Of a DNA stretch of 64,000 nt, positions 32,751 to 42,145 are shown piece by piece; within the stretch, counting starts at the first letter, position 1; each line of letters opens with the position of its first letter. The notes under the pieces were generated by a model, which searched no databases, was not told the origin of the DNA, and worked only from the letters and a program-made list of their open reading frames with translations. The DNA is taken from positions 186,001-250,000 of the forward strand of contig CAWBTU010000004.1 of assembly GCA_963791805.1 (NCBI GenBank), in the 5' to 3' direction. Source of the stretch: JACMJL01 sp963791805 (GTDB lineage: Bacteria > Bacillota > Clostridia > Clostridiales > Clostridiaceae). The translations under genes were made by a program, and so were the position numbers.

Positions 32751-33960
32751 TAAATACCCCTTTCTCAATTGGTATCCTAATATTAATATTTGTGCCAGAT
32801 TTCCTTTTGCTTTTTATTTTAATCTCTCCATCAATTGCTTTTACACGCTCTGTAATTCCAAGTAAGCCATAATGTCCATATAATTGATCTAAAAGTTTAA
32901 CATCAAAGCCTATACCGTCATCCAAAATATTTATATTTATTTCATTATCATTTTCTATTATTTCAACAGTTGCTGTCTTTGCCTTTGAATGTTTTGCAAT
33001 ATTATTTAGGCACTCTCTTACAATGTATAAAATATGTTCAAATATCTTTAAGGCTATCTTAGATTCAACTTTAATATCTAAGGAAACAGAGCAGTTTGAT
33101 ATAACTTTAAAATGTGCTATTTCATTTTCTACTGAATTAACAAAATCTATTTCTGAATCTTCTTTAAATCTCAAATCATCTATGGCTAACCGTGAATCTG
33201 ATAATGTTTTTCTTGCATATCCCATAGCTTTTGACACAATTTCTTGGGACCTTTTTATATTATTATTATTTAAATTAGCATCTACTGCTTCTAGTTGCAT
33301 AATTATCCCTGCAAGCCCTTGCGCAAGGGTGTCATGCAAATCTCTAGCCATTCTTTGCCTTTCATTAGTTAATGTTAGTTCTTCTACTTTTTCATAAGCA
33401 AATTCCAGTTCTCGTAAAATTTTTTGAGTTCGAATATGCTCTCTTGATTGTCTAAAATAGACAGTTGAGAATGCAACTGTAGCAATAATAAGAAGAAAAA
33501 GTATTGGAATAGCCCTAATTAAATCATGTACACCACCAATAGTTGCAGTAATACTACAAAACAAAGCATAAAAGAAAAGGAAAGTAAATGTAACTTTTAA
33601 GGTGTTATAATAAATTCCTATGCTTTGGAAAATCAAAGCAGCTATAAGTCCAAGAAGTATAGCAATATATCCCTTTGGCATTATAAATGAGGCAATAGTT
33701 ATGATTATTCCTTGTATGCCAAAATAAATCCAATGCTTATCCTTAAATAAAATATTAGTAAACAAATAGACTATTGAATAAATCCCCATTAATATAGTAA
33801 AAATTATACTTTCCCATATGCAAATTTTGTTTAAATTTTGTAAAAATAGAGTAGTTAAATAATTTAAAAAAATGCCTACTAGTATGGGGGTTCTAACTGC
33901 AATATTTTCATCTGTATCCATTGTATATAATGATTTTAACTTATTTATCAAATCTATCAT
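32737..33960 (-). CDS. Membrane histidine kinase, HisKA_3 (NarX/LiaS type)
   Basis: A 407-residue sensor. Residues about 23-170 contain five or six membrane helices with hardly any extracellular loops, the intramembrane-sensing type. The HisKA_3 box ERQRMARDLHDTLAQG carries the phosphorylated H209, and the ATPase domain has NIAKHSKAK (N box) and LDDGIGFD (G box). Kinases of this plan, such as LiaS and DesK, sense membrane perturbation. It precedes its response regulator and lies directly after the MMPL transporter gene but is separated from it by a terminator. Confidence 0.93.
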   Translation of the reverse strand: MIDLINKLKSLYTMDTDENIAVRTPILVGIFLNYLTTLFLQNLNKICIWESIIFTILMGIYSIVYLFTNILFKDKHWIYFGIQGIIITIASFIMPKGYIAILLGLIAALIFQSIGIYYNTLKVTFTFLFFYALFCSITATIGGVHDLIRAIPILFLLIIATVAFSTVYFRQSREHIRTQKILRELEFAYEKVEELTLTNERQRMARDLHDTLAQGLAGIIMQLEAVDANLNNNNIKRSQEIVSKAMGYARKTLSDSRLAIDDLRFKEDSEIDFVNSVENEIAHFKVISNCSVSLDIKVESKIALKIFEHILYIVRECLNNIAKHSKAKTATVEIIENDNEININILDDGIGFDVKLLDQLYGHYGLLGITERVKAIDGEIKIKSKRKSGTNINIRIPIEKGVFNENE

Positions 33961-34010
33961 CTGCCTTTTTATAGAATTATGGCATAGATTAATTTCTATG
34001 TCAAAATTTT

Positions 34011-34057
34011 AAAAAAGCTATAACATTCAAATTATTTTAAAATGTTATAGCTTTTTT
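34011..34057 (-). terminator. Terminator of the MMPL transporter gene
   Basis: AAAAAAGCTATAACATT and AATGTTATAGCTTTTTT form a 17-bp perfect stem with T-runs, between the transporter and the kinase gene. Confidence 0.92.
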
Positions 34058-34077
34058 TTATTGTTTAAATAATTTGC

Positions 34078-36279
34078 TTATATGGTGTCTAAGGATACTG
34101 TAGGTATTCCTTCGTCTTCATTTATGTCTTCACTCTCAAGATCAAATTTAGGTAAAATTTTATCTAGCCATTTTGGAATATACCAAGCACTATCACCTAA
34201 TAATGTCATAACCGCTGGTACAAGTGTCATTCTAACAACAAAAGCATCAAATAGCACACCAAAGGCGAGAGCAAGTCCCATAGATTTAATATTTATGTCA
34301 CCCTGAGTAGCAAAGCTTGTGAAAACCACAGTCATTATTAATCCTGCTGCTGCTACTACAGTACCACTACTTTTAATTCCATGCAAAACTGCTTCCTTTG
34401 CATTACCATTTTTATTATAATGCTCCCTTATACCACTTACTAAAAACACTTCGTAATCCATTGCTAAGCCGAATACGATTCCTATTAGTAAAATAGGCAT
34501 GAAACACAATATTGGGCCCGGTTTAGATATACCAAGTAAGTTTGCACCGTATCCCTTTTGTAAGGTGAGAACCGAAAAACCAAATGTTGCAGCTAATGTC
34601 ATTACAAAGCCAAGAATAGCCTTTATTGGTATAAGTATAGACCTGAAAACTAAAGTCATCAATACTAAGGCAAGTCCAAGAACAACTATAGCGAATTTAG
34701 GAATGGCTGCACTAAGTTTATCAGAAATATCTATATTAACTGCTGTTGAACCTGTTACCATTAGCTTAACATTATTCTTTTTTTCAATATTTTCAGCTTT
34801 TGAGCGAATAGCTTCAACTAAGTCTTTAGTAGTTTTGTCATTTGGGCCTTTTTGTGGCACTATTGACACCATTGCTATTTTTCCACCGGGACTTGGAATT
34901 ACTGGTGAAATACTAACTACATTTGGTAAATCTTTAATTTTATTAACTGAATCCTGAATAGCTTTTAATGGATCATTTGAAGCGCTAGAAGCATCTGCTA
35001 CAACATAAAGTGCACCATTACTTCCTTCTCCAAAGCCTTCAGATAAAATATCATATCCTTTTCGTTCTGTAGTACTTTTTTGCATCATCCCATTGTCAGG
35101 AAGCCCTAATTCTAAATCAAGAGCTGAATAAGAAAGCAAAATAGTTAACGCTAAAACGGAAATAATAACTATAATTGGATGACCGGTTACCACTCTACCC
35201 CATAAATTAGAATTAGAATTTTTATTTTTCATTTCAGATTCTGATTTAACAGATACTCTTTTCTTTTGTTTAGGAGTAATATGGCTTCCTGCTAGCGTCA
35301 AAACTGCAGGAACTGCTGTAAGTGATACCAATAATACAATAAGTACCATAGCCGCAGCCGCATCTCCCATAATCCCTAAAAATGGTACTCCCACTAGTGA
35401 TAGCCCACACAATGCAATAATTACAGTTACGCCAGCAAATAAAACTGCCCCACCAGCTGTACCCATTGCTAAAGCAACAGCTTTTTGTCGTTCATGGCCT
35501 TCACCAAGGTTTTGGCGATACCTAGAAACAATAAATAATGCATAATCTATTCCCACAGCTAAACCAATCATAGACGCTAAAGATAGTGAAAAAGACGACA
35601 TTTTCACAAAATTAGTTCCTATAAGAATTGACAGTAATCCAACTGACAATCCAATAAGGGCTGTTAGAATAGGTAATCCTGCTGCTAAGAATGATCCAAG
35701 TGTAAATGCAAGAATGAAAAATGCTGCAATTATACTTATTAACTCAGAAGTTCCACCAACTTCTGTTTTTGATGTGCTAACAGTTCCGCCTAATTCAGTT
35801 TGAATGCCTGCATTTCTAGTTATTTTTATACTTTCCAATATGTTATCTTTTGATGACTGTTTAACTTTTTCTTTTTCAACATTATAAGTTATATCTGCAT
35901 AAGCAATTCTTTTATTGCTACTAATAGTCCTCATTGTATAAGGACTAGCTACAGAGGCAACAGCCTTATCATTATTTTTAACTTCTTCTATTGTTTTGTT
36001 TATAGCATTTTTTACGGATTCATCCTCTACGGTTTTTCCTTCTTCAACTTTAAAAATAAGCCTTATTGTTCCATATTCTTTAGTTTGCCCAAATGCCTTT
36101 TGTAGTACCTCACCTGCTTTTTCAGATTTTGTACCTGGAATAGTAGTATCGCCCTTGTAATGAACTCCCAGGCTTAAAGTCAAACCAACTGCCACTAGTA
36201 TAATCATTACCCAGCAGGCAATGATTGTTTTTGGCTTTTCATAAATCCAGTTGCCAAGTTTGTACAAGAATTTTTTCAT
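34078..36279 (-). CDS. MMPL family RND-type transporter
   Basis: A 733-residue membrane protein with two homologous halves, each with one helix, an extracellular domain and five or six helices (about 15-340 and 370-710). The conserved MMPL pieces are IGLAVGIDYALFIVSRYRQNLGEGHERQKAV in half one and FGLAMDYEVFLVSGIREHYNKNG in half two, with the proton-relay Asp residues present. In Bacillota such proteins export lipids, lipopeptides or drugs by proton antiport. The neighbouring two-component genes may control it. Substrate unknown. Confidence 0.92.
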   Translation of the reverse strand: MKKFLYKLGNWIYEKPKTIIACWVMIILVAVGLTLSLGVHYKGDTTIPGTKSEKAGEVLQKAFGQTKEYGTIRLIFKVEEGKTVEDESVKNAINKTIEEVKNNDKAVASVASPYTMRTISSNKRIAYADITYNVEKEKVKQSSKDNILESIKITRNAGIQTELGGTVSTSKTEVGGTSELISIIAAFFILAFTLGSFLAAGLPILTALIGLSVGLLSILIGTNFVKMSSFSLSLASMIGLAVGIDYALFIVSRYRQNLGEGHERQKAVALAMGTAGGAVLFAGVTVIIALCGLSLVGVPFLGIMGDAAAAMVLIVLLVSLTAVPAVLTLAGSHITPKQKKRVSVKSESEMKNKNSNSNLWGRVVTGHPIIVIISVLALTILLSYSALDLELGLPDNGMMQKSTTERKGYDILSEGFGEGSNGALYVVADASSASNDPLKAIQDSVNKIKDLPNVVSISPVIPSPGGKIAMVSIVPQKGPNDKTTKDLVEAIRSKAENIEKKNNVKLMVTGSTAVNIDISDKLSAAIPKFAIVVLGLALVLMTLVFRSILIPIKAILGFVMTLAATFGFSVLTLQKGYGANLLGISKPGPILCFMPILLIGIVFGLAMDYEVFLVSGIREHYNKNGNAKEAVLHGIKSSGTVVAAAGLIMTVVFTSFATQGDINIKSMGLALAFGVLFDAFVVRMTLVPAVMTLLGDSAWYIPKWLDKILPKFDLESEDINEDEGIPTVSLDTI

Positions 36280-36402
36280 AAATACACTCCTTTATTCTAA
36301 ATATTATTTTAATACTCTTTTAGTTTTGTTATGAAAGGTTCCATATTTATGTTATAGCAAATCAATAATCAAAACAATTGTACCTTAGGGCAAAAGCAAT
36401 GT

Positions 36403-36444
36403 ATAAAAGAAGGACATCTCCCGTCAAATGGAAGTTATCCTTCT
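36403..36444 (-). terminator. Hairpin at the end of the PAS kinase gene
   Basis: AGAAGGA and TCCTTCT pair with an inner TCC/GGA, and CTTTTAT follows on the minus strand. It overlaps the last codons of the kinase gene. Confidence 0.5.
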
Positions 36445-38729
36445 TGAAGTTCAAACACTGTAGTAAAAAAGAAGCTACTTCCTACCCCTTCACAACTTTC
36501 TACGCCAATGTCTCCATCCATCATTTCAATCAACATCTTTGAAATTGCAAGACCAAGCCCTGTGCCACCAAATTCCTTTGTATTAGAGTCATCTACCTGG
36601 CTGAATCTTTTAAATAGTCTATCAATCTTATCTTTAGCGATTCCAATTCCTGTATCTATCACTACAAATTTCAGCTTAACTTTGTTTTCAAACCACTCCT
36701 CTACATCTGCATTAATAACTATTTCACCTTGAGTTGTAAACTTTACTCCGTTGCCAACTAAGTTTGACAATACTTGCCTTAGTCTAACCGAGTCTCCAAT
36801 AACAGTATCTGGCATTTTTTCACTATAATTTAATTGTATACTAAGTCCCTTTTGTTTTGCTCCAACCTGAAACAGATTAATGACTTCATCAATTGTATTT
36901 TTAACACTGAAATAAGACTTTTCTAAACTGATTTTACCAGCTTCAATTTTCGAATAATCTAGAATGTCGTTTAATACCCGAAGTAGTCCTCCAGTTGATG
37001 ACTTAACTACATTTAAATATTCCCTTTGTTCTTCGGTTAAATCCGTCATTAGTGTTAAATCAGTCATACCAATTATTCCATTCATAGGCGTCCTAATTTC
37101 ATGACTCATATTGGCCAAAAACTGACCTTTCGCAATATTGGCAGCTTCAGCATCCTCTTTGGCCTTAATTATTTCTACCTCAGCTAATTTACGGTCAGTT
37201 ATATCATGATAGTTTACAAGTAATCCATTAATACATTTGTCATTAAAAAGATTTATTGCATTTATCTCTACTATTTTATAGCTTCCATCCTTGCATTTGT
37301 AACTAAATTCTGTGGTTCCTTCTAAAATTTCTTTATCTATAATAGACATAAAAATCTTTTGAACGCGTTCCTGATCTCTAGGATGAACTGTTTCTGAGTA
37401 GTCTAAACCAATAAGTTCCGCAGTATGCCAGCCAAAAAATTTTTCTACATTAGGGCTCTTGTATCTCATTATTCCATCTTGATCTATGATAGAAATAACA
37501 TCAGAAATGTGTGTTGTCATAGCTTTGTGTTTTGCTTCACTTTTAAGTAATACATCTTCTAATAATTTGCGCTCTGTGACATCTCTAGAAATATTCAATA
37601 AAGCAGGTTCATTCTTATAATTTATTAAAGTCACTCTATTATCAATATTTCTAGCATTTCCTTCCTTATCTTTAATGATAGTCTCAAATTCAACCCTTCC
37701 ACAGGCTTTCAAAGTGTCTATTCTAGCCTTCATTATTTCTTCCTTCACCTCTAGCTCTAAATCTTTAATACTTAAAGCCATAAGATCATTTTTACTGTAG
37801 CCAAAAATCTCTGACACAGCATCATTGGATTCAACAAAATTTGATGGAGTACCATCTGGTGTAATATTAAATATCGAAATACTGTCCTTGTTAGCGTTAA
37901 AAATCATTCGAAATTTCTCTTCACTCTCCCTAAGAGCTCTTTCTGAATTCATACGCTCTGAAATGTCAGTAACAGTAACGGCAATTTGATTTTTCTTTGT
38001 GCAAAAAGAATGGGTTGCATAATATTTCCCCGTGATTTTTAGGTAATTTTCGTAATAAATTGACTCGCCTGTCAAAACAACCTTATTTAAAATATCTATC
38101 CAGTATTTTTCTGCATCCGGAAATACATCTCTTATTCGTTTTCCAATAGCTCTCTCCTTTGTTATACCTCCTAACCTAGCGTAACTATCATTGATATCAA
38201 GATATATATAGTCAACAGGTTTCCCATCTTTATCCGTTATTATTTCAAGAAGTGCTACCCCCTGATTCATAGAGGTGTATATAAGCCTGAACTTATCCTC
38301 GCTTTCAGCCATAGCAATTTCTATTAATTTTTTACCTTCTAAATCAAGCTCACCTATTTGGTCTACTTCATTAGAAATTTCAACAAAATATGCTACAAAA
38401 TAATTTTTCTCTGGAGAATAAATAGATACCTTATACCAGCACTGCAAGGATTCTGAAAACTGCTTAAATTCTTTATTACAAGGATTTATAGCTATATCCC
38501 CACAAAATCTAATCCAATCTAATTCAACTTTTTTGAAATCCCGAAAGATTTCAGTAGCTTTTCTGCTAACTATATCTGAACGTAATAGCCCTGTAATTGC
38601 CTCAAATGCAGCATTAACTTCAATAAATTCATAATCACAGGGAATACCGTTTTCATCACATATTATTCTGTGATAGGCATATCCTGCTGGATGTTTTTCA
38701 ATTAATTGTTTATAAAAATTATCATTCAT
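36435..38729 (-). CDS. Multi-PAS sensor histidine kinase
   Basis: A 764-residue soluble kinase with about four PAS domains (about 1-130, 145-265, 270-390, 395-515), then HisKA (KGQFLANMSHEIRTPMNGIIGMTDL, phosphorylated His in SHE) and HATPase (VGNGVKFTTQG, DTGIGIAKDKI, GGTGLGLAISKMLIE). No membrane segment and no receiver domain are seen, although this kinase type often carries receivers. PAS domains probably bind small ligands or redox cofactors. No partner response regulator is adjacent, so it is an orphan kinase. AAGG precedes the ATG. Confidence 0.92.
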   Translation of the reverse strand: MNDNFYKQLIEKHPAGYAYHRIICDENGIPCDYEFIEVNAAFEAITGLLRSDIVSRKATEIFRDFKKVELDWIRFCGDIAINPCNKEFKQFSESLQCWYKVSIYSPEKNYFVAYFVEISNEVDQIGELDLEGKKLIEIAMAESEDKFRLIYTSMNQGVALLEIITDKDGKPVDYIYLDINDSYARLGGITKERAIGKRIRDVFPDAEKYWIDILNKVVLTGESIYYENYLKITGKYYATHSFCTKKNQIAVTVTDISERMNSERALRESEEKFRMIFNANKDSISIFNITPDGTPSNFVESNDAVSEIFGYSKNDLMALSIKDLELEVKEEIMKARIDTLKACGRVEFETIIKDKEGNARNIDNRVTLINYKNEPALLNISRDVTERKLLEDVLLKSEAKHKAMTTHISDVISIIDQDGIMRYKSPNVEKFFGWHTAELIGLDYSETVHPRDQERVQKIFMSIIDKEILEGTTEFSYKCKDGSYKIVEINAINLFNDKCINGLLVNYHDITDRKLAEVEIIKAKEDAEAANIAKGQFLANMSHEIRTPMNGIIGMTDLTLMTDLTEEQREYLNVVKSSTGGLLRVLNDILDYSKIEAGKISLEKSYFSVKNTIDEVINLFQVGAKQKGLSIQLNYSEKMPDTVIGDSVRLRQVLSNLVGNGVKFTTQGEIVINADVEEWFENKVKLKFVVIDTGIGIAKDKIDRLFKRFSQVDDSNTKEFGGTGLGLAISKMLIEMMDGDIGVESCEGVGSSFFFTTVFELQEG

Positions 38730-38957
38730 AAGGACTTATCCTCCAATTTATATTTTCTAAACTATATTCTTCTTGTAATTTTCAGGTGTAATCATCATAA
38801 TTTTCCTTTTTATATGCAACTATTTTTATGTAATTTTACCACTTTTTATATCATTTACCAACATATTTTTCAATTAAATTCTCTATTTATTTATCTACTG
38901 CATGGTAACTTTTAGAATGCTTTTCTTAGAATACATGTATTATGAGCTTGAAAAAGC
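38730..38957. other. Intergenic region without a gene
   Basis: AT-rich sequence upstream of the PAS kinase. I find no convincing coding frame or RNA structure apart from the terminator of the convergent side. It presumably contains the kinase promoter. Confidence 0.4.
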
Positions 38958-38993
38958 TAAAAAAAATACCGGTCATTATAACTAATGGCGGTA
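38958..38993 (-). terminator. Terminator of the DUF2786 gene
   Basis: TACCG-CATTA and TAATG-CCGGTA pair with a small bulge, followed by eight T on the minus strand. Confidence 0.75.
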
Positions 38994-39055
38994 CTTATGA
39001 ATTACTTAATGCTTTCAATATTCACTTGTTCAAATGTATATTTCCTCCTTTTTTA

Positions 39056-39748
39056 TTAGCCCTCTATTCCAAAAACTACTTCATTTTCACCTTCTGATAT
39101 TTTATCAGAAATACTAAAGGTTTCACCATCTTCTACACCCTTATAATAAATATCTGTGTTGCCTTGAAATGTAGAATTAATATTTATGGAGGAATGAAAA
39201 GTTTTTTCACTAAAGGCTTCAACTACTTCTTTATCTTTAACTAAGACTAGGCCCCATTCTTGATTAGCTTTCTTTTGTGCTTCGAAATTCTCTTGTAACC
39301 CTAATATAAAACCCATGGCATAGTCATTTCCTACACCTTTTACGCTATAGCCATCTTTAACATATTCTCTTTGTATTCTTTTAGTAGTAGTTTCTATACA
39401 ATCTATGGCATATTCTAAAACTATATTGCACACTAAAACATCCTCTTCTCTTCCGAAGAAGGTTATAGTGTTAACTCTTCTAGTTTTATAATAGTTGTAG
39501 CATCCAAAATTATCAGCAATTATATGGGCAAGCATCCCTTTCCATTTTGCTTTTGTAAAAGAAATACTGCTTATATCTTCTTTAATTTTACTATTATACT
39601 TTTTAAAACTTGTAACTTCTTGCATTGATAATTTATGTTTAGCAAGCAGCTCCTGAGCTTTAAGCATGGCCACTTTGGCTTCATGTTCATTACTGCTTTC
39701 ACTTAAACTTAATAGTTTTTGTATTTTTTCAATTAATTCTTCACTCAA
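39056..39748 (-). CDS. DUF2786 domain protein
   Basis: A 230-residue protein whose N-terminus (IEKIQKLLSLSESSNEHEAKVAMLKAQELLAKHKLSM) is the DUF2786 signature, a short helical domain. The rest (about 60-230) resembles the metallopeptidase-like region that accompanies DUF2786 in phage and clostridial proteins, but no clear zinc-binding motif can be seen. Function unknown. A terminator follows at once, and the gene stands alone. Confidence 0.8.
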   Translation of the reverse strand: MSEELIEKIQKLLSLSESSNEHEAKVAMLKAQELLAKHKLSMQEVTSFKKYNSKIKEDISSISFTKAKWKGMLAHIIADNFGCYNYYKTRRVNTITFFGREEDVLVCNIVLEYAIDCIETTTKRIQREYVKDGYSVKGVGNDYAMGFILGLQENFEAQKKANQEWGLVLVKDKEVVEAFSEKTFHSSININSTFQGNTDIYYKGVEDGETFSISDKISEGENEVVFGIEG

Positions 39749-39817
39749 ATATTTTAACTCCTTTTAAAGAAATAATTAAATAGTCTTAATCATTTTTCTT
39801 TTGATTTTAATTCAATG

Positions 39818-40375
39818 TTATATTACATATTCTTCATTTAGCAATGAATAATACAGCCTATCTTCATATTCACCATTTATATAAAAATAATCTCTTAGAG
39901 TACCCTCATATTTAAAACCACATTTATCAATGACTTTTTTTGATACTTGATTAACTGGTCGGTGACAAATTTGTATCTTATGAAAATTAACATCATTAAA
40001 TCCAAACTGAATTATTGCTTTTGTAGCCTCAGTTGCAAGTCCTTTTTTCTGAAATTCACTACCGATACAGTATTCTATTTCACAAAAGTGGTTTTTATTA
40101 TCCACAAGAAAAAAAGCTATTTGTCCAATACATTCATTTGTTTCTTTTAAAACGATTGCCCATCTATAATAGTCAGACTTCTCATATGAAGGTATGATTT
40201 TATTTAAAAGTTCTAAAACTTCTTGCTTATTTGAGTAAACTGGTTCGCAATATTTTAATTGTACTGAAGGATCACTAATCCAATTTTTTAACATTGCAAT
40301 ATCATCTGTATAAGCAAATTTTCTTAAAATCAGCCTCTCTGTTTCAATACTTTGTGTGCCTTTGTTCGTAAGCAT
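39818..40375 (-). CDS. GNAT N-acetyltransferase, RimJ/RimL type
   Basis: A 185-residue acetyltransferase of the GNAT superfamily. The N-terminal IETERLILRKFAYTDD is characteristic of the RimJ/RimL group and the acetyl-CoA-binding motif A is EIEYCIGSEFQKKGLATEATKAII, followed by the Asn/Cys motif B (NQVSKKVIDKCGFKYEG). It should acetylate an amine, either a protein N-terminus or a small molecule; the substrate is not predictable. Monocistronic. Confidence 0.9.
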   Translation of the reverse strand: MLTNKGTQSIETERLILRKFAYTDDIAMLKNWISDPSVQLKYCEPVYSNKQEVLELLNKIIPSYEKSDYYRWAIVLKETNECIGQIAFFLVDNKNHFCEIEYCIGSEFQKKGLATEATKAIIQFGFNDVNFHKIQICHRPVNQVSKKVIDKCGFKYEGTLRDYFYINGEYEDRLYYSLLNEEYVI

Positions 40376-40414
40376 AATTATAACCCCATTCTAATATTTT
40401 AATTTATACTTTTA

Positions 40415-41272
40415 TTATCTTAATTCTAATAATTCCCCAATTACAATGCATTTTGAATCCATACCGTGTCCAATATCTTTAGTTTTAGCAATAGGCAGTT
40501 GTATGTCCTGTAGTACATTTATAAGTATATCCTGAGCCTTAGGCTGACAATTATCCTCTTCCATTTTTGTAAAAGTTCCAAGTAGTATTCCTTTTACTTT
40601 TGAAAACACTCCCATTTGCTTGAATTGGTTGAAAAATGATGTCAGGAGAGCTATATCTCCACCAAAAGCTTCTAAAAACAATATTTTATTTTCAAACTCA
40701 GGCCAATAAGGTGTTCCTGCTAATTTCAAAAGACAGCGAATATTGCCACCTACAACAATACCCTCCATCTTTTCCCCTTGTATAAATGAATACTGAAAAT
40801 CAAATAAATCCTTTTTACCATTTAAAAGTGAATTTGTAAACCACTTTACTTGAAGATCTTTATTATCATATATTAGATTTCTAATCTGATATAAATATGA
40901 TGGGGCTTCTGTTTTTGTATATATTGCATTTATTATAGTAGTTAGATCACTATATCCAAAGAAAGGCTTGGGATTGCTTTTAATTAAATCAAAATTTAAG
41001 TATTCTAAAATTTCATTTGCAATATCTCCACCAGATATATCAAATATAGCTTTAATCTCAATATCATTATAAAATTTCATTAATGCATTGGCACGCTCTT
41101 CACCACTACCACTATATACAGCATATTTTTCGAAAATAAAATCACTACATATAGGGACTAGTCCTATCTCTGTTATTACCTCAAGTAATTCTTGAACCTT
41201 TGTCTTATATGATAACAGTTGAGCATTAGAACAAGCAACTATTCCTATTTTATCACCTTTTTTAAGTTTCAT
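40415..41272 (-). CDS. LD-carboxypeptidase, S66 family (LdcA/MccF-like)
   Basis: About 285 residues. The serine nucleophile is in FFGYSDLT (S108 from this start), and the Glu and His of the S66 triad are in FLEAFGGD and GHGMDSK. LdcA enzymes trim D-Ala from murein tetrapeptides during recycling; MccF enzymes of the same fold inactivate microcin C and related adenylates. Sequence alone does not separate the two, but the isolated location favours neither. I chose ATG at 41272, which has AGGGG 9 bases upstream; another ATG lies two codons earlier. Confidence 0.88.
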   Translation of the reverse strand: MKLKKGDKIGIVACSNAQLLSYKTKVQELLEVITEIGLVPICSDFIFEKYAVYSGSGEERANALMKFYNDIEIKAIFDISGGDIANEILEYLNFDLIKSNPKPFFGYSDLTTIINAIYTKTEAPSYLYQIRNLIYDNKDLQVKWFTNSLLNGKKDLFDFQYSFIQGEKMEGIVVGGNIRCLLKLAGTPYWPEFENKILFLEAFGGDIALLTSFFNQFKQMGVFSKVKGILLGTFTKMEEDNCQPKAQDILINVLQDIQLPIAKTKDIGHGMDSKCIVIGELLELR

Positions 41273-41437
41273 TTTCATTTGCCCCTATTCTGCTTAAATA
41301 AATAATATTTGTTTAATGAAGTTTAGTTTTATTTTATGCTATTATATCATATCTTTACATAATTGTATTTTATCTAGTATAATATCCAAAATGTATATTT
41401 TTTTATAAAGCAATTAAGAATTTGGAGGATGATATAA

Positions 41438-41977
41438 ATGGGTAAAAAAGTATTAGTGCTATCTGCAAGTCCAAGAAAAGGTGGAAATTCTGACATGTTA
41501 TGTGACCAATTCATGATTGGAACCAAAGAATCAGGAAATCTGGTAGAGAAAATCTTTTTACGAGATATGAAAATTAACTATTGTATCGCCTGTGAAGTCT
41601 GTATTAAAAATGGGGGCAAATGTGTCCATAAAGATGATATGACTGAAGTTTTGGAAAAAATGATTGCTGCTGATGTTATTGTCATGGCAACCCCTGTTTA
41701 TTATAATACAATGAATGGACAACTTAAAACATTAATTGATAGAACCTTTGCCAGGCATAAGGAGATTAGAAATAAAGAATTTTATTTTATTGTGACTGCT
41801 GCGGATAGCAGAAATGAGGAGCTAGAGAGTACTTTTGAAGGGTTAAGAGGATTTACCCGCTGTCTAATGAGCTCAAAAGAAAAAGGTTCCATATACGGAA
41901 CTGGAGCGTGGGGTAAGGGAGAGCTTGAAGGAAGTCAATCTATGAAACAGGCATATAAGCTAGGTAAACTTGTATAA
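41438..41977 (+). CDS. Iron-sulfur flavoprotein (NADPH-dependent FMN reductase fold)
   Basis: A 179-residue flavodoxin-like protein. The FMN phosphate loop is SASPRKGGNSD (9-19) and the compact cysteine motif CX2CX2CX6C at C49, C52, C55 and C62 is that of the Isf family, which holds a 4Fe-4S cluster next to FMN. It probably shuttles electrons or detoxifies oxygen species in an anaerobe. GGAGGATG precedes the ATG. It is followed, about 70 bases on, by the MerR-controlled promoter of the next operon. Confidence 0.88.
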   Translation: MGKKVLVLSASPRKGGNSDMLCDQFMIGTKESGNLVEKIFLRDMKINYCIACEVCIKNGGKCVHKDDMTEVLEKMIAADVIVMATPVYYNTMNGQLKTLIDRTFARHKEIRNKEFYFIVTAADSRNEELESTFEGLRGFTRCLMSSKEKGSIYGTGAWGKGELEGSQSMKQAYKLGKLV

Positions 41978-42041
41978 GTGAATTAACTATTGCAAACACG
42001 AACTTAGCTTTTCATTTTAGAATTTTAATTTAAAAATTCTA

Positions 42042-42072
42042 TTGACTTAGAGTTAACTCCAAGTGCTAGACT
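42042..42072 (+). promoter_or_regulatory. MerR-type promoter with 19-bp spacer and operator
   Basis: TTGACT (42042-42047) and TAGACT (42067-42072) are 19 bases apart, and the spacer holds the dyad CTTAGAG-TTAA-CTCCAAG (42046-42063). An over-long spacer with a centred palindrome is the hallmark of promoters activated by DNA untwisting by MerR proteins. A MerR gene is two genes downstream. Confidence 0.85.
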
Positions 42073-42145
42073 ATAGATATGCAAAGTGCACCTGCAAATA
42101 AACTTTAAAAAATTAGTGGTGCTAAAATAAGGAGGAAACTAAAAA

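Noticed and set aside
34499..34957. A 152-residue plus-strand frame inside the MMPL transporter gene.
   Set aside because: It is the complementary shadow of a membrane protein gene and shows no family resemblance.
38706..38915. A 69-residue plus-strand frame upstream of the PAS kinase.
   Set aside because: No ribosome binding site and an AT-driven Phe/Tyr/Ile-rich composition; likely untranslated.
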